This document shows positions 1 through 11,007 of a stretch of 60,000 nucleotides of DNA, in pieces. Within the stretch, counting starts at the first letter, position 1. The number at the start of each line of letters is the position of its first letter. The stretch is taken from the NCBI RefSeq assembly GCF_963678635.1, contig NC_087070.1, positions 42,394,988 to 42,454,987 on the forward strand, in the 5' to 3' direction. The position numbers and the translations under genes are program-made. Source of the DNA: Symsagittifera roscoffensis (Eukaryota; Xenacoelomorpha; Acoela; Convolutidae). The notes below the pieces were generated by a model, which saw only the letters and a program-made list of their open reading frames with translations, did not search any database and was not told where the DNA came from.

Positions 1-721
1 TGCTTGTTGGTGGTTGGAGCTTCTGAATAGCATCAATGCGTAATTTTAATGGAGTGATTGTTTTTCTTTCTATATTGTGTCCTAAGAATTTAACTCGTGT
101 TAAAAAGAAGTGTGATTTATCGGGGGCGGCCTTCAGATTTTCGTTCTGAAGTATTTTGTGATAGTGTTCTAAAACATTGAACATTTCTTCTTTTGTCTGT
201 GATTGCATAAAAACATCGTCTAAATAGGTGATTGCGTTTTTCTTGAGTATTAGTGGTCTAAAAATTTTGCTCATAAAAGCTGAAAATGCTGCTGGTCCTA
301 TGGATATTCCATAGAATAGGCGGTTGAATTCATATTGCTGATTTCCAATAACAAATTGTGTTAAGCGTCGCGATTGTTCATCTAGTGGCATTTGATTATA
401 TGCACTATTCATATCTGCGGTTGTAAAGTATTTTCCGTTTATTTTTGTTAAAATAACTTGTATTGGTTCAATAGGCCAATTGCATTTTGATTCGTCTATT
501 AGTGAATTAAGGTATCTAGCGTCTAGAACTATTTTTAATGATTCTCCTTTTGCTAGGATGATAACAGGGTTGATAAATGTGTTACCTTTTGGTTGTTCTT
601 CTTTGTTTACCGGTGAGATAATTTTGTATTGTTCTAAAATATCGAGTAATCTGTTTACTTTATCGTGTAAGTGAATTGGTACTTTACTTGCTCTTTGTTT
701 TTTGAAAACTGCGTCAGGTTT
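1..721 (-). pseudogene. pol reverse transcriptase domain, truncated by window edge
   Basis: The minus-strand translation is open from the TGA at 719-721 to the window edge. It shows the finger and palm blocks of an LTR-type reverse transcriptase: FINPVIILAKG, an LKIVLDARYLN block, a TTADMNSAYNQ motif A with its catalytic Asp, FNRLFYGISIGPAAF (motif B region), and AITYLDDVFMQ (motif C, near 200-235). Catalytic Asp residues are intact. The TGA at 719-721 lies just after the residues HLP, where this part of the family commonly has a tryptophan, so it probably arose from TGG. The thumb, RNase H and integrase should follow outside the window. Confidence 0.9.
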
Positions 722-1261
722 TCATGGGAGATGTAATGATGAGCTGATTTTGCCAACATCAACTTTGGATGTTGCATAGACTGATGAATATTTAATTAGC
801 TGTCTGGCTAGTTTTTCAAATTCGTCTTGTGTTATTTGTGAATGTTGGAAATTAAACATTGTTAAAAATTTCTGTTGATTCTCTGTATAGTTATTTATGT
901 TGAATGTAGGTTTGAAATATGGGGTTTTTGTGAAATAATCTGTATTTCTTTTTTCATTACTTATTATATTATTTATGGATAATTCTTCATTAAGAATTGT
1001 TGATTGACAAATATCTAATAATTGGAGTATATTATTTACGCGGTATGCTTTTTCGTGTATTGGTGATATCGTAGCGTTGGTTTCGCAATATCCTAAAAGT
1101 CCTAAAGGTAATGTTACTTGATAGGGTGTATTGTTGTATACATGTAATGAAATAATATCTGAATTCGAGTTTTTCAAATATTTTATGGATGAAATTGTGA
1201 TTTTGAAAAACTTATGGATAGGTTTGAATTCAAAGTCTGACATATAGAGTTGTTGTTTATT
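722..1261 (-). pseudogene. pol spacer between protease and reverse transcriptase
   Basis: About 173 codons are open from the methionine at 1243 to the TGA at 719-721. The frame is the same as the protease ORF upstream, separated from it only by a TAA at 1259-1261 and a few codons. The protein has no catalytic motif; it is a beta-rich stretch ending in a helical segment (FEKLARQLIKYSSVYATSKVDVG) of the kind that leads into RT in Ty3-like Pol proteins. I read it as the connector of one gag-pol polyprotein. An independent ORF is possible but less likely, because frame and spacing continue on both sides. Confidence 0.7.
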
Positions 1262-3005
1262 TTAGTTTTTGTCATATTGGTGAACTTGTTTGATTAAAAA
1301 ATTATATATGTTTCCTGATAGTGGTTTCAGGTGTTTTCTTTGTTGGTTATATATTGGATAAAATTTTGAAAAGAATGGTGGTTGTTTATTTAATCTTTGA
1401 AAAAATGTTAGGGATGTGTCTTTTGTTTTGGTGTATTTATCTTTGATTAGTATTTTACTATTCAAGATGTTGATTGTTGGTATATATTTAGAGATAAATG
1501 GTATTCCAATGATATTGTGATTAATATCAGTGATAAGAAATATTTGTTTAAATGGTTTATTTAAAACTTTATTTTGCTCTATTGTTCTTGTGGGGAGAAG
1601 AAATAATTGAATTTTTCCATAGTTTACCAATGTTGATCCTTGTGCTGTTGCTAGTTTACTGGAGGTTTCAAGAGGTGTTAGTTTTGGGTGTAATGTTTTT
1701 ATCTCATTCCATGTGGGAATGTTTATTATGTTTGATTCTGCTCCTGAATCAATTAAAAAATCAATTTCAAGATCTGGTGTTTGAAATTCTTTGTTTCTTG
1801 GACATTCTAAAAGAAATGGTATTGTCCAAATTTTTTCTTTGGGTTGTTCTTTTTGTATATTTTGATAGATGTGATTTGTATTCAAGTATTTTGTTTTGTC
1901 ATTTTCATTGGATTGATTTGTAGTGTTGATTTCGTTAGTTTCTTGTGCCGTTTGTGTGAAATGGATGGGTTCAATGTAATAATTGTGAAGGAGTTCTAAT
2001 TGATTTTCATATATATGTGATGAAAAAGGTTGTTCATATATAATAGGTTCGTAGTCATTTTCGACTGCTATCATATTGATGGAGATAGTGTTTTCTGTAT
2101 CACTTTCTGAATCTGATGATCCACAGTTTATTTGATTTAGTAGTAGTTTGTCATTTACTGTGTCATCAATACCTGGGTGGTCTGATGTTGTTTCTGGATT
2201 TGATTGTACGTGATTAATATGTCTTTGATGTTTAGGTGTACTACTTCTGTGGCGATTGTTAGAATTATTATAATGGTTATTATTTCTGTGTGGTGATTGG
2301 GAATAATTTCTATAACGATTATTATAACTTGAATGTCGATTTTGTGAATTGTTTCGTGATCTGCTTTGATAATTATTGTTTGGTCTGTTATAGTTTGATC
2401 TGTTATATGAGTTATTCCTTGATCGATTGTTCGGGTAATTCTGATTTCGGTTGTTTGAATAACTTCTATTTCGATTATTGGAGTAGTTTCTATTTCTATT
2501 ATATGATGAGTTTCGTGACTGATTGTTTGGATAGTATTTATTCCTTGATTGGGAATTAGATCTAGAAACAAATTGTGTTGTATTCGAATTTGACCTGGAG
2601 TAGTTATTTCGACTATTTGGTCTATTGTAATGATTTTGTGACGAATTTTGTGTATTTCTTCGTTCTGGTGATCTTCCTCTATAACTTGAGTTATATGGTG
2701 ATTGAGTTCTTGTGTAATTGGTATTGTTCGGAAGTAGTTTTCCTGAACTGTTGTTGCTGTATACATTTTTGTTTGGTAGATTTTGATCTTTCCTCATGTA
2801 TTGATAGAATGATTTATTTGGTTCTTTATATTTTTGAGGTTTGTTTTGATTGTCCTGTTGTTTTTGTCTACATTCAGAAATACTATGTCCGTATCGTCGG
2901 CAATAATTACACCAATTTTTGAAAGATGGCTTGCCTTTAAAGTTTGGGTGTTTTTCATAAATATTGAGTATCTCAGTGATTTTTTCAACTAGGTCTGTAT
3001 CTGAT
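1262..3005 (-). pseudogene. Gag zinc knuckle, N/S/R-rich tract and retropepsin
   Basis: One frame runs from about 3005 to the TAA at 1259. It begins with a perfect CX2CX4HX4C zinc knuckle (2870-2911; WCNYCRRYGHSISEC), continues into about 150 residues made almost entirely of Asn, Ser, Arg, Tyr and Gln, then an acidic stretch, then an aspartic protease with the active-site DSGAESNII (near 1725-1750) and a later IIGIPF block (near 1500). A frameshift near 3005 separates it from the Gag frame. The N/S/R repeats resemble RNA-binding low-complexity tails. Zinc knuckle and protease sit in one frame, so Gag and Pol appear fused without a programmed shift between them. Confidence 0.85.
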
Positions 3006-4573
3006 TCCTGTATATTGTTGAATCAGATACTTGTGGTATATTTGTGGTATTTGTGGTATTTGTTTCAATTCGGTTAACATATTGTAATTTCAGATTTTCT
3101 GTTTCTTCAAGTTTCATTGTGATTTCCGCTTGCTCTAGTTTGTCTACTAGTTTTCGAAAATCTAAATCGGGCTCTCGAATTGAGGAGGGATGGGATGCTC
3201 TCTTTTTTATTGCTATTTTCCTTAATTGAGGTGTTAAGGTCATCATTAAGATTTCTGTCATTTTTGTGTTTTTATAGTCGTGTGTATTTAATGAATATGC
3301 TTTTCGAACTAGTGTTTCGATACGTACTGCTAATTGTTTGATGGTTTCATTTGGTAATCTGCGAATTTCATTACATAAAACTCTTTGTTGTTGTTTGTTT
3401 CTTTCGGAGTCAAACATTTTTGAAAATTCTTGTGTAAATCTTTTCCAATTTGATTTTATTTCTATAGGCAATACTGAAAATCATTTTTGGGCTGCGCCGT
3501 CTAAGGTTGTCTGTATCAACGCTGTGCGTCGATGTATCCAATTTTGATGTAGTGGCGTATTAATTGGTTCAGGTCCTATATTTAAAATTAAATTTGCTGT
3601 TACTGCATTTAAATAATCTTCTACAGAATATTCAGGGTCTGTTCCTCTGAATACCATTAATGGTTTGTTTGATGTTATTGATGATCCACCCATAAGGTAT
3701 GAATTCATTGTCATTTGTAATGATTCTGCGGCATTTGGCATTTGTGAAAAATTTGAAAGTTGATTTTTTGTTATTTCGTGTTGTTGAAGGTAATATGGGA
3801 GTGGTATTTCATTTTGCATTTGTGTTGGTTGATACGAGTGTGTAATCATTGGGTTTTGTGGCTGAATTGGTTGAAAAGATTGTGTATTAATTGGGTTTTG
3901 CATTTGTATTGGTTGTTGATTTTGTGTATCTATTGGGTGTGGAGAAAAAATTCTATGATATGTATGTGGTTTCTGCACTCTTTGTCCACGATATTCTTAA
4001 GTGTATGGTGCAAATATATCTGGTTGTAAATAATCATCATCAGAGGATAGATAATCCGTTTGATGAGGTGCTTGTTTTTTATTTTTATTCTGTTGAAAGA
4101 ATGGGTAATTTTCACTACGATCCTGTGGAGGATGTGAATTAGTTTGAAAATTTACTGAGTTGGTTGTTGCCATTGGATTATCCCAACATTGAGATCTTAT
4201 CTGATTATTATTTTTTTTTCGTGGGGGATAGTTTGTTTTTGATGAATGTGTGTAATTATAATTGTGTTCCGCAAAAGTGTTTCTTGTGAATGTTCTGCGT
4301 GTTTTTGACGGTATTGTCATGGGTCTATATGTTTGATTATTCATTTGTGAATATTTTGGAGCAACCGAAGGTTTAACGGTTGATTGTAAGGTTACCTGTG
4401 CTAGTGAAGTGTTTGTATTTCTTGGTGTTGTTAAATTTGGGCGTATCGGTGAAATACTTTGTTGTGTAGTTGTTGTTGTTTGGACGATTTCTTCATTTAT
4501 GAAGTGTGATGGTGTTTGAATATCTTGTTGAGTGAGATTCCTAGTTCCATTAAGGTTTTCAGTATGTATGACG
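2989..4573 (-). pseudogene. Gag: Gln/Pro-rich N part and capsid-like region
   Basis: One frame extends from about 4573 to the TAG near 2989, interrupted by a TAA at 3986-3988 and a TGA at 3478-3480. The first half is rich in Thr, Asn, Gln and Pro, with a repeated MQNPINT/PQNPMIT-type unit (3820-3950). The second half looks like a retroviral-type capsid: VFRGTDPEYSVEDYL, then helical segments and a C-terminal helix LDFRKLVDKLEQAEI. The TGA at 3478 follows GAAQK, a spot where capsids of this type usually carry Trp, so TGG to TGA is likely. The zinc knuckle follows after a one-base frameshift. Confidence 0.75.
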
Positions 4574-4580
4574 GTCGAAT

Positions 4581-5904
4581 TTAAACTGTTATTTTAGGTA
4601 AAAATGTATTGTAGTTTAATGGTGTTGCATCAATGGTTAATGGTACTACTCTTACATAATCTCTTGCATAAGATATTGTACTTATTGCTTGACTTGAGAT
4701 TGATTGTGGGATATTTATGAATGCATAATGAGACCATTCGGGGTCCCAAATGTAGTCTGATTGTTCTGTGATGGCCGTATCATCGTTTGAATTTTGAGGT
4801 CTAAAATTTTTTCTTGCTTGTGAAATTAAATCTATATTATGTGTGAAATAATCTATTATAAACCATGCCAAAATTTTTTGTAAGTCATGTTTTGTATGTT
4901 GTGAAACTTCATCTTTAGTAAAATTTTCTTTAATTATATGTAGGAAAGTTGAAAATAGTGTGATTTCAAGTCGTACCCTTATATGTTTGGATGTCTCTGT
5001 CGGTGAGACATTTGAGATTGGGGTTTCGTTTTCTAATATTGAAATATAACTATATATTATTGCAAAAACTTCATTAGTAAATATGGAGTTTGCTCTTTGT
5101 GAGTTATGATATTGTATGCTTTTTATATATTCTAAGAATACTTTTGAAAATTCTAAGTCAAGATCGTCTGTTTGAATTACATATCTGCGGTGATTCGGGT
5201 TTGGTGTACTGAATTCTATGGTGTAGATTCCGTATTGTTGTGTTAAATTACATATATATTTCAGATAGTGATCAATAATTTGTCTTTTGATTTTTACATC
5301 TGGGAACTCTGCTTTACATGGGCTGATTCCGGGTTCAAACAAATTTAGGAGGAAATTTTTGCAAAGATCATGTTGGCCTCTATTATCGGGTGCATCTACG
5401 AGGAAGGGGTAGATATCGTCATCATCTGGACTATCTTCACTTGGAGTGTGTGTTTGGCTCTTTTTTTCGTTTAATGGCTGTTAATAGGTAATTATCGATG
5501 TGTCTAATTGGTTGATTCCAATTATACAAGTGTACTGGTTTTTGTTTATATTGCTTTTTTATTCTTCTTTTTCCTCTTTTTGATGAATTTGAAGTTGTTT
5601 CTGAGTCTGAAAAATATAATTGATCGTGAATGGGGCAATTTTTATCTATAGATTCTTTTAATTTATAAAGTTCGTCTAAATTGTTGGCTTCTGATTCTGA
5701 AAATGCGTTTCTATTTTTGGAAAATTTTTTTCGTGTTATTTGTCTTTGTTTGGTTATTATTTTGTTTTTTAGTGTTTGTCGTTTTGTTCTAATATGTCCA
5801 ACTGTTTGTGTATGAGGTGTGATTACAAGGTCGTATTTTTTGTTATCTATTTCACAGTTTTGTAAAACGATTGTTTGTTTGTTTCCTAGATTTTTAAATG
5901 ACAT
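4581..5904 (-). pseudogene. Unrecognised ORF upstream of Gag in the Ty3-like element
   Basis: An ATG at 5904 opens a 155-codon frame to 5437. A frameshift at about 5440 then joins an acidic SEDSPDDDDIYP stretch to a second frame that runs to the TAA at 4581, about 440 codons in total. The N-terminal third is very basic (KNKIITKQRQITRKKFSKNR); the remainder is helical, with a W-rich patch (YIWDPEWSHYAF) and a C-terminal Thr/Ser-rich tail. I recognise no family. It could be the N-terminal (matrix-like) part of a very long Gag, or a separate first ORF. A second frameshift near 4580 would join it directly to Gag, which favours one continuous polyprotein. Confidence 0.55.
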
Positions 5905-5984
5905 AAGGTTTAGGATGACGGATGCAAAAAGTTGTTAGATGATTTCTATTTTCTTAAATTGTTAGTCCTTACGATTTTTTGGTT

Positions 5985-6400
5985 AGCTTAACCTGGGTCT
6001 ATTTGTTCAGGGTTGGAGAGAAAAGTATATCGATTCCGAAGAATGATTTTTTACTTTCTCGTGGCTAGTATAAGCTAAGGTGTTAACTTACTTAATCTTA
6101 CTTAAGGGTAGTGATTGTGTTCAAGGGTTGGAGAATAGTAAATCGATCCACAAGGTTCAGGTATAATTAGAACGCGAGTAGTTCGTTAGATACTATTTTA
6201 AACTTACTAAGTCTAAGATTTATCCTAGGTCTGGTAAGAGGAGGGTTCAAGTGAAGGATGAATAACCGAAGTTCTTCACTGTTTATCCTAATTTGAATGA
6301 TTAGTTTTGTTCAAAAATTTCTATTAGTCTTGGGTTTTTTGAAAGGGGTGGATAGTAAATCGACGTTTGAGGTCGTTAGACACTAGCTAAGTGGCTGGGG
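5985..6400. repeat. Degenerate direct repeats in the element leader region
   Basis: Three related blocks start near 6006, 6120 and 6340. Each has a GGTTGGAGA-like or GGGTGGATA-like core followed by AGTAAATCGA or AGTATATCGA and an A/T-rich tail. They lie upstream of the first ATG of the minus-strand Ty3-like element, so they may belong to its leader or 5' LTR. I could not find a tRNA primer-binding site or matching LTR ends. Confidence 0.4.
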
Positions 6401-6420
6401 GAGAACAAAATTGTTCTTTT

Positions 6421-6515
6421 TGATCCAAGGATAGGCCTTGATGATCAGGTTTTAAATTTAATAAAATAGAAAATTAATTAAGATCCAAGGATAAGCCTTG
6501 ATGATCTGATTTTAA
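6421..6515. repeat. 60-bp tandem repeat, two copies
   Basis: GATCCAAGGATAGGCCTTGA at 6422 recurs as GATCCAAGGATAAGCCTTGA at 6482, each followed by TGATC and a TTTTAAA tract. The period is 60 bp, with a few substitutions. There is no coding potential. Confidence 0.7.
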
Positions 6516-6540
6516 AATTAAGTGAATTTAAGTTTAAAAT

Positions 6541-7849
6541 GGTTTAAATTTATTTAAGAAAAAGATTTAGTGTTTTAATGATATTAGTGAGCTTATGATT
6601 GCTGTAATGTTTTAGGTGATGAAGCTGGGACAACTGATGATTTTATGATTACTAACAGTTTATTGTCACGCTACTAATTTTTGTTTTGATTTTCAATAAA
6701 TATTTTCCAAACATGTTTTATATAATACTGCAGAATTTTAGGAAAACGATCTGAGATCTTTTTATCAATCGTTATTGTATATTAATAGTTTTGTTTAGCG
6801 CCTGAAATGATTATGAAGATTGACTTCAAGATTTTATGTTTGTAAATGAAAATCTAAATTCATTGCTAATAAAATTCTAAATATAAAAGTTTGTGTTGGC
6901 TTTTGCCGTACTATCATATAACTATTTGGTAAGTTTCTACTTTGTCGTATGTCGTCTCTGGTTCGAGGTCTTCTTCCAATTCCGGGTAGTTCTATTATCG
7001 TTCGGAATATTGGCTCTGATCTATTGAGTCGTAGAGACATTTCGATTAAATTATCGTCGTGTAACATTTTAAAAATGTTTTGTCTAAATTCTAATCTATT
7101 TTTGGTTAATTCTAAGCTATTAAGGTCTTGTTCGAGACTTATGGTCGCACCAGATGAGTTATTCCTGGTGGTCTTAACTCATAGAGTAATTTCGGATAGG
7201 GTACACCGTCTGCTCGTCACGCTATCTTATTTTCGGCCGGATAGATTCGTGCAACTTCTTAGTCTAATACCGATCCTAATCTTACTCTTATACTATCTAG
7301 TCTCAGGTTGTTTAACTAGTCTCTGCTAGGCTCAATAGATCTAGGGTATACTGGTTTATTGCGGCTGCTGAAGTTCTCTTGGAGAGGCAACTAATTTCTA
7401 AGTTAAATTCAAATCTCTCTGGTGCTGAAATTACAAGTAATTTCAGCACTTACAAATAAGTGGGTTGTTAGTTAGATGGATCATGATTGGTTAATATTAA
7501 ATACTTTACAGTGGTAAAGTATCTAATTTATCCAATCATAAAATGTAGTTTAGATCAGGTTCCATTACGCTCATACTTAAATTGCATATTCAAATTTACT
7601 TTTAAGGTTTTAAATTTAAGACCAGAGCATGTACCTCAAATTTTGTTTCAAATTTGAAAATTCAAAAATTTATGCTAAGTTCAGTGAAGCTACGCAGCAA
7701 TACTAGCCATGCAGTTTTCATACCATGGGAAAGATATAAATAGCATTTTACCGGTTGTATGATAGGTAACACTAAGAGTTTAAACCATTACGAGGCCAAA
7801 TTTTGCATGATATGAATTGTAGGCAGAATCCACAGCCGGCCAAAATCAG
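6541..7849. other. Non-coding stretch with two hairpins; possible 5' LTR zone
   Basis: No convincing gene is present. Two clean inverted repeats occur: TGCTGAAATTAC / GTAATTTCAGCA at 7423-7448 with a 2-nt spacer, and ATACTTTAC / GTAAAGTAT at about 7500-7521 with a 4-nt spacer. The segment lies where the 5' LTR of the minus-strand retroelement would be expected, but no second LTR copy is available in the window, so its limits cannot be set. Confidence 0.3.
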
Positions 7850-8110
7850 ATTTGTCGCGGAATCCGCAACTTTTCTTTGGTTATCTTTGCGGTTTTGGAC
7901 TCGACAAACAAATAACTAAAACAGTCTACTGCTCAAAATTGCTCCATCAACGAGCAAAATTGAAGAATCCGCAACAATTTGTTTGAAATCTGGAGCAGTT
8001 TGTGCCAACCGCAAACAAATAATAAACTATAGGTATAGCAAAATTGCGCTGTTGCGGAATCCGCAACTGAAGTGGAATCCGCTTTCGTTTGCGGGAATCC
8101 GCTTTTTGTT
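7850..8110. repeat. Minisatellite of GCGGAATCCGC-type palindromic units, cluster 1
   Basis: The short palindromic motif GCGGAATCCGCAA and close variants recur at least five times (near 7856, 7965, 8053, 8070 and 8090), separated by 15-90 bp of A/T-rich sequence. A second cluster of the same motif lies at 8650-8960. Confidence 0.6.
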
Positions 8111-8145
8111 AGCGAATTCTAGTATCATATATAAGTAGCCTATAA

Positions 8146-8345
8146 ATTTAAGGATATCACATAACAGCGATGAATATCTATACTGATTTCAGGGTACCGT
8201 ATGTGATTAATTAGTGATTAATCACATCAGACGCAACCGGGAGAAATGCAATATACATTTAAAGACATCGGATGACAGCGATGATGATATTTGCCTTTTT
8301 TTGGGATATTGCATGTGAATAATTAATGATTTATTCCACATTGAT
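8146..8345. repeat. 111-bp tandem duplication, each unit ending in a palindrome
   Basis: The unit starting near 8146 is repeated near 8257. Both share a CA[TG]CGGATGACAGCGATGA-like head and end in an A/T-rich palindrome. In unit 1 the palindrome is ATGTGATTAAT / ATTAATCACAT (8201-8227, 5-nt spacer); in unit 2 it is TGTGAATAA / TTATTCCACA (8314-8340). Both hairpins were kept despite substitutions, so structure may have been selected, or the copies may simply be young. Confidence 0.6.
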
Positions 8346-8369
8346 GTAGTAATTACATGAAAATTTTGC

Positions 8370-8490
8370 CGTCATGATTTGAATTCCGTCCCATGATTCG
8401 AATTCAGTCTGATCTCAAACACTGTTCTCATGATTTAAATTCACTATCATCTAACATCAACTTTTGCCCTCATGATTTGAAATCGCTCTC
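8370..8490. repeat. Short repeats of CATGATTTGAATTC
   Basis: CATGATTTGAATTC and near copies (CATGATTCGAATTC, CATGATTTAAATTC, CATGATTTGAAATC) occur four times between 8373 and 8485, at spacings of about 20-40 bp. No ORF covers them. Confidence 0.6.
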
Positions 8491-8649
8491 AACCAGCCCA
8501 CAACTCTGAGTAATGATTTTATTCGGTGACGAGTTGTACCTTACGTTGTGTTTTGTGATGTATGGTTTTGTGTTTCCAAAACTATACTTCTACAAATTGA
8601 TTGGTGGAAAGTTTATACCAAATACTAAAGGCTACATCCACAATTTAGT

Positions 8650-8960
8650 TAACCAATGATTTAACATGTTCGCGGATTCTGCTGACAGTGGTTAGAACCT
8701 TGCTTTTCAATTCCGCATTTGCTAGATAATAATTCAAGCTCTAGCTTTTAGTTGTTCAAACGCAAGAGCTGGCTTGTATTAGTTTAACAAACAAAATTGC
8801 GGAATCAGCTTAAAATTTGCTGAGTCCGTAACATTTGCGGATTCCGATTCCAAATTTTGCGGATCCCACATAAATTTAGGGAAACTGCCTACAATTTGCG
8901 GAATGCAGAACAACTAGTTATATTCGCTTGCTGCGGAATCCGCGACAACAGGTGTACCGA
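8650..8960. repeat. Minisatellite of GCGGAATCCGC-type units, cluster 2
   Basis: This is the same motif as at 7850-8110, here more degenerate (GCGGATTCTGC, GCGGAATCAGC, GCGGATTCCG, GCGGATCCCAC, GCGGAATGCAG, GCGGAATCCGCGAC). The two clusters flank the palindromic tandem repeats at 8146-8490, so the whole 7.85-8.96 kb block may be one repeat-rich element. Confidence 0.5.
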
Positions 8961-9340
8961 CAAATTTTACTCTAATGTACGGAAATTTTGAAAGTGGAAT
9001 CCACTATTTTTTTTGGAATATGTTTACAGAATTTCATTCGCCGATGTAGTAGAGTATGGCCTCGTAATGACGCGACCCGTTTTGAATATCCTACAGAAAT
9101 TTCCCCGATCTTCGAGTTTCTCATAAGGTTTGTAGGGAGATTCCTCCATCTTACAATTTTCATACGTATTCGAGATATGCATTTATTATTCTTCAGTTGT
9201 TTTTACACCGAAGCAAAGCGGAGTTTTGCATTACTTGCGCTATAACACAAACAAAAAAATTGAATTTTTTCAAACTAGGTCCAAGATAATAGAAGTTCAT
9301 TCTAGAAAAACATGCTAAACATTTGCATCTTAACTTAGCA
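8961..9340. other. Gene-free stretch
   Basis: No supported coding region, RNA gene or clear repeat boundary was found. A CACCGAAGCAAAGCGGAG-like string near 9205 resembles the GAAGCGATGCTTCGC strings seen next to tRNA-like sequences elsewhere in the window, so part of it may be SINE-derived. Confidence 0.4.
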
Positions 9341-9344
9341 ACGG

Positions 9345-9815
9345 AACAAAACTTATAAAGAGGAAAGAAACCCGGCAATTTTTGGGAAGACTTAAGTTGA
9401 GCCGAAAAAAAAACATGATTATAGAAAAAAATTTTTTTACGAGTGTTAAGTCCCAAGTGAATCTAGTATGAATAGCACGTGCACAATTAGCTACAGTTAA
9501 TGTTGCTAGCAGGACATCAAAAATTCGTGATGTGGCAACTAAGCCGACAATTTTTGAGCAAACACCAGCTGAGCAAAAAAAAATATTTAAAAAACTCAAA
9601 ATCTCTGAAGTCCCCCATGAAACAAGAAACTTGACGTAACAATGCTTACAGCACAAGAAAAATCTTTGATACATCAACTAAAGTTGAGCAGGCAAAAGAA
9701 TATCCAACAATTCTTTTTTTAAAGAAAAAACAAGTTTTGGCCGAGACTCGCACCCCTGACCGTAGGATGTAAAGGCAACGGGGTTACATCTCGACCGCTT
9801 CATACCTCTCGGTTA
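9345..9815 (-). mobile_element. tRNA-derived SINE-like repeat
   Basis: On the minus strand a tRNA-like head occupies about 9815-9728. CCGAGA at its 5' end pairs with TCTCGG at its 3' end, GATGTAA / TTACATC forms an anticodon-type stem, and GGGGTGCGAGTCTC resembles a B box. A body of about 200 bp follows, containing the string GGCAACTAAGCCGACAA on the plus strand near 9533. Head and body recur in the same order at 15380-15655. The B box departs from consensus, so the copy is probably inactive. Confidence 0.5.
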
Positions 9816-10279
9816 TCTATTGACCGCGTTATCTCTGGATCACGTTAACTAACGAGAAAAAGAGTTGCAAGATAAGTTGGGGAAAAAATTTAGGTCCTGA
9901 TTAGATAGGTCTTGCAAGTGTATTGAACACTGAACTACAAAAAAAGCAATTTTTTTATAGTCTTAGAAATTTCTTGTTCAAAAAAGTCCTTATCTTGTAT
10001 TAATCTTAGAGCCGAATTTTATCATACAATTCCATAAAATAAACAAAGATAATAAAGATTTTCAAATTACAGTTGTTTTTTTTTCTGCGTGGTGGGTGCG
10101 ATAACAGGATTTGAGCGAAAAACTAGAGTTAAGGCATATTCTTCGGTAATGGTAAAATAAGCAAATTGAACAACATTTTTTCAACGAAAACTTATTTTTC
10201 ACGACTCAAATTCAGCTAATGCAACAAGCTACCGTAAGCTTGCTCGCTCGCTTTATTCGCTTAAATTATGACAAAAAGT
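9816..10279. other. AT-rich intergenic stretch
   Basis: No gene is seen. The segment is rich in homopolymeric A and T runs and lacks long ORFs; nothing specific can be supported. Confidence 0.5.
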
Positions 10280-10515
10280 ACAAAAAAAATTCAAACCGGT
10301 TTTTCTCGACACTAGAATTTTTTTTGAAAATTTTTAAAATATTGTTCACATCACGACTAAAATGGATCTAGTGTGATATATCACCCAACTCAGTCCGATC
10401 ATTATTTGTGCTAACTGATTGTCGTTAGAAAACAAAAAAAAATTGAAACACACCCGAAGACCAAGTTGCTCCCCCTTTTTCAAATGGTCACAACAAACAC
10501 CGATGTTATAATAGC
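10280..10515. repeat. Dispersed repeat R3, copy 1
   Basis: The string TTTTTCTCGACACT, followed by a T/A tract, TTCACATCACGACT, GATATATCACYCAACYCAGTCCGAT and a GTTAGAAAACAAA-like end, is shared with copies at about 19395-19600 and 24195-24350 and a fragment at 29310-29400. It lies just downstream of the unknown minus-strand gene. There is no coding content. Confidence 0.6.
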
Positions 10516-10655
10516 TCGTCCAAAACAGTCGATTTCAAGATGAATTCAATTTTAATGATAAGAAATATAAAAAATGCCAAATAAATGAATTTCATCAACA
10601 TAATTTTGAAATATTCAATATGCGCGCATTTGAAAAATAAGATTGTAATCAAATT

Positions 10656-11007
10656 TTAAATAAAGAGCAATAGCAGACTAAGTGTGGCTATAAAAATTAA
10701 TACTAAATTAGAATTTTTTGATTGAGTTTTTGACTTAAAATAGCTGTAAGATAAGCACGTGGGGTGCTTTTTTGTTGACATTTGCGTAGAAGAGAAGTGG
10801 TTTGAGCACTGTATGGTGCAGTAGTGTGCACCGCGCACGGCGTGCGAACAGTCGAAGGTGATTCCATTAGGAGCAGCCGATGTCATTTGAGATGAAGGGA
10901 AAGATAGAGAAGACATAGAGTCCAAATTCTGAGGTGTTTGGACCCCAGATGAGGAAGTGTCGTAGCATAGTACACTGAAGATCACGTCGGCCATTGATTT
11001 TTCAAAC
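10656..11007 (-). CDS. Unknown secreted protein, exon 4 (C terminus)
   Basis: The acceptor GTGTTTCAG precedes position 11007 and the reading frame ends at TAA 10656-10658. The exon encodes about 116 residues: a Cys-containing Ser/Thr-rich region, a KSKTQSKNS hydrophilic stretch and a 17-residue hydrophobic terminus. The split Arg codon (AG|G) matches exon 3. Confidence 0.6.

Larger units (their letters stand above)
1..5904 (-). mobile_element. Ty3-like LTR retrotransposon, decayed, 3' part outside window
   Basis: Read on the minus strand from about 5904 down to the left edge, the coding order is an extra upstream ORF, a Q/N-rich and capsid-like Gag, a CCHC zinc knuckle, an N/S/R-rich stretch, a DSGA aspartic protease, a spacer and a reverse transcriptase with a YLDD box. 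RNase H, integrase and the 3' LTR must lie left of position 1. The reading frame is broken by at least three frameshifts (near 5440, 4580 and 3005) and four in-frame stops (near 3987, 3479, 1260 and 720), so this copy is dead. The Ty3/gypsy order is inferred only from protease preceding RT and the RT motif; integrase position cannot be checked. Confidence 0.85.

Noticed and set aside
7850-8960. CRISPR-like spacing of short palindromic repeats
   Set aside because: Unit sequence and spacing vary widely, and this is eukaryotic nuclear DNA with spliced genes.
9330-9677. 115-codon minus-strand ORF rich in Phe and Cys
   Set aside because: It runs through a SINE-like repeat and homopolymer tracts, with no start context, splice sites or domain.
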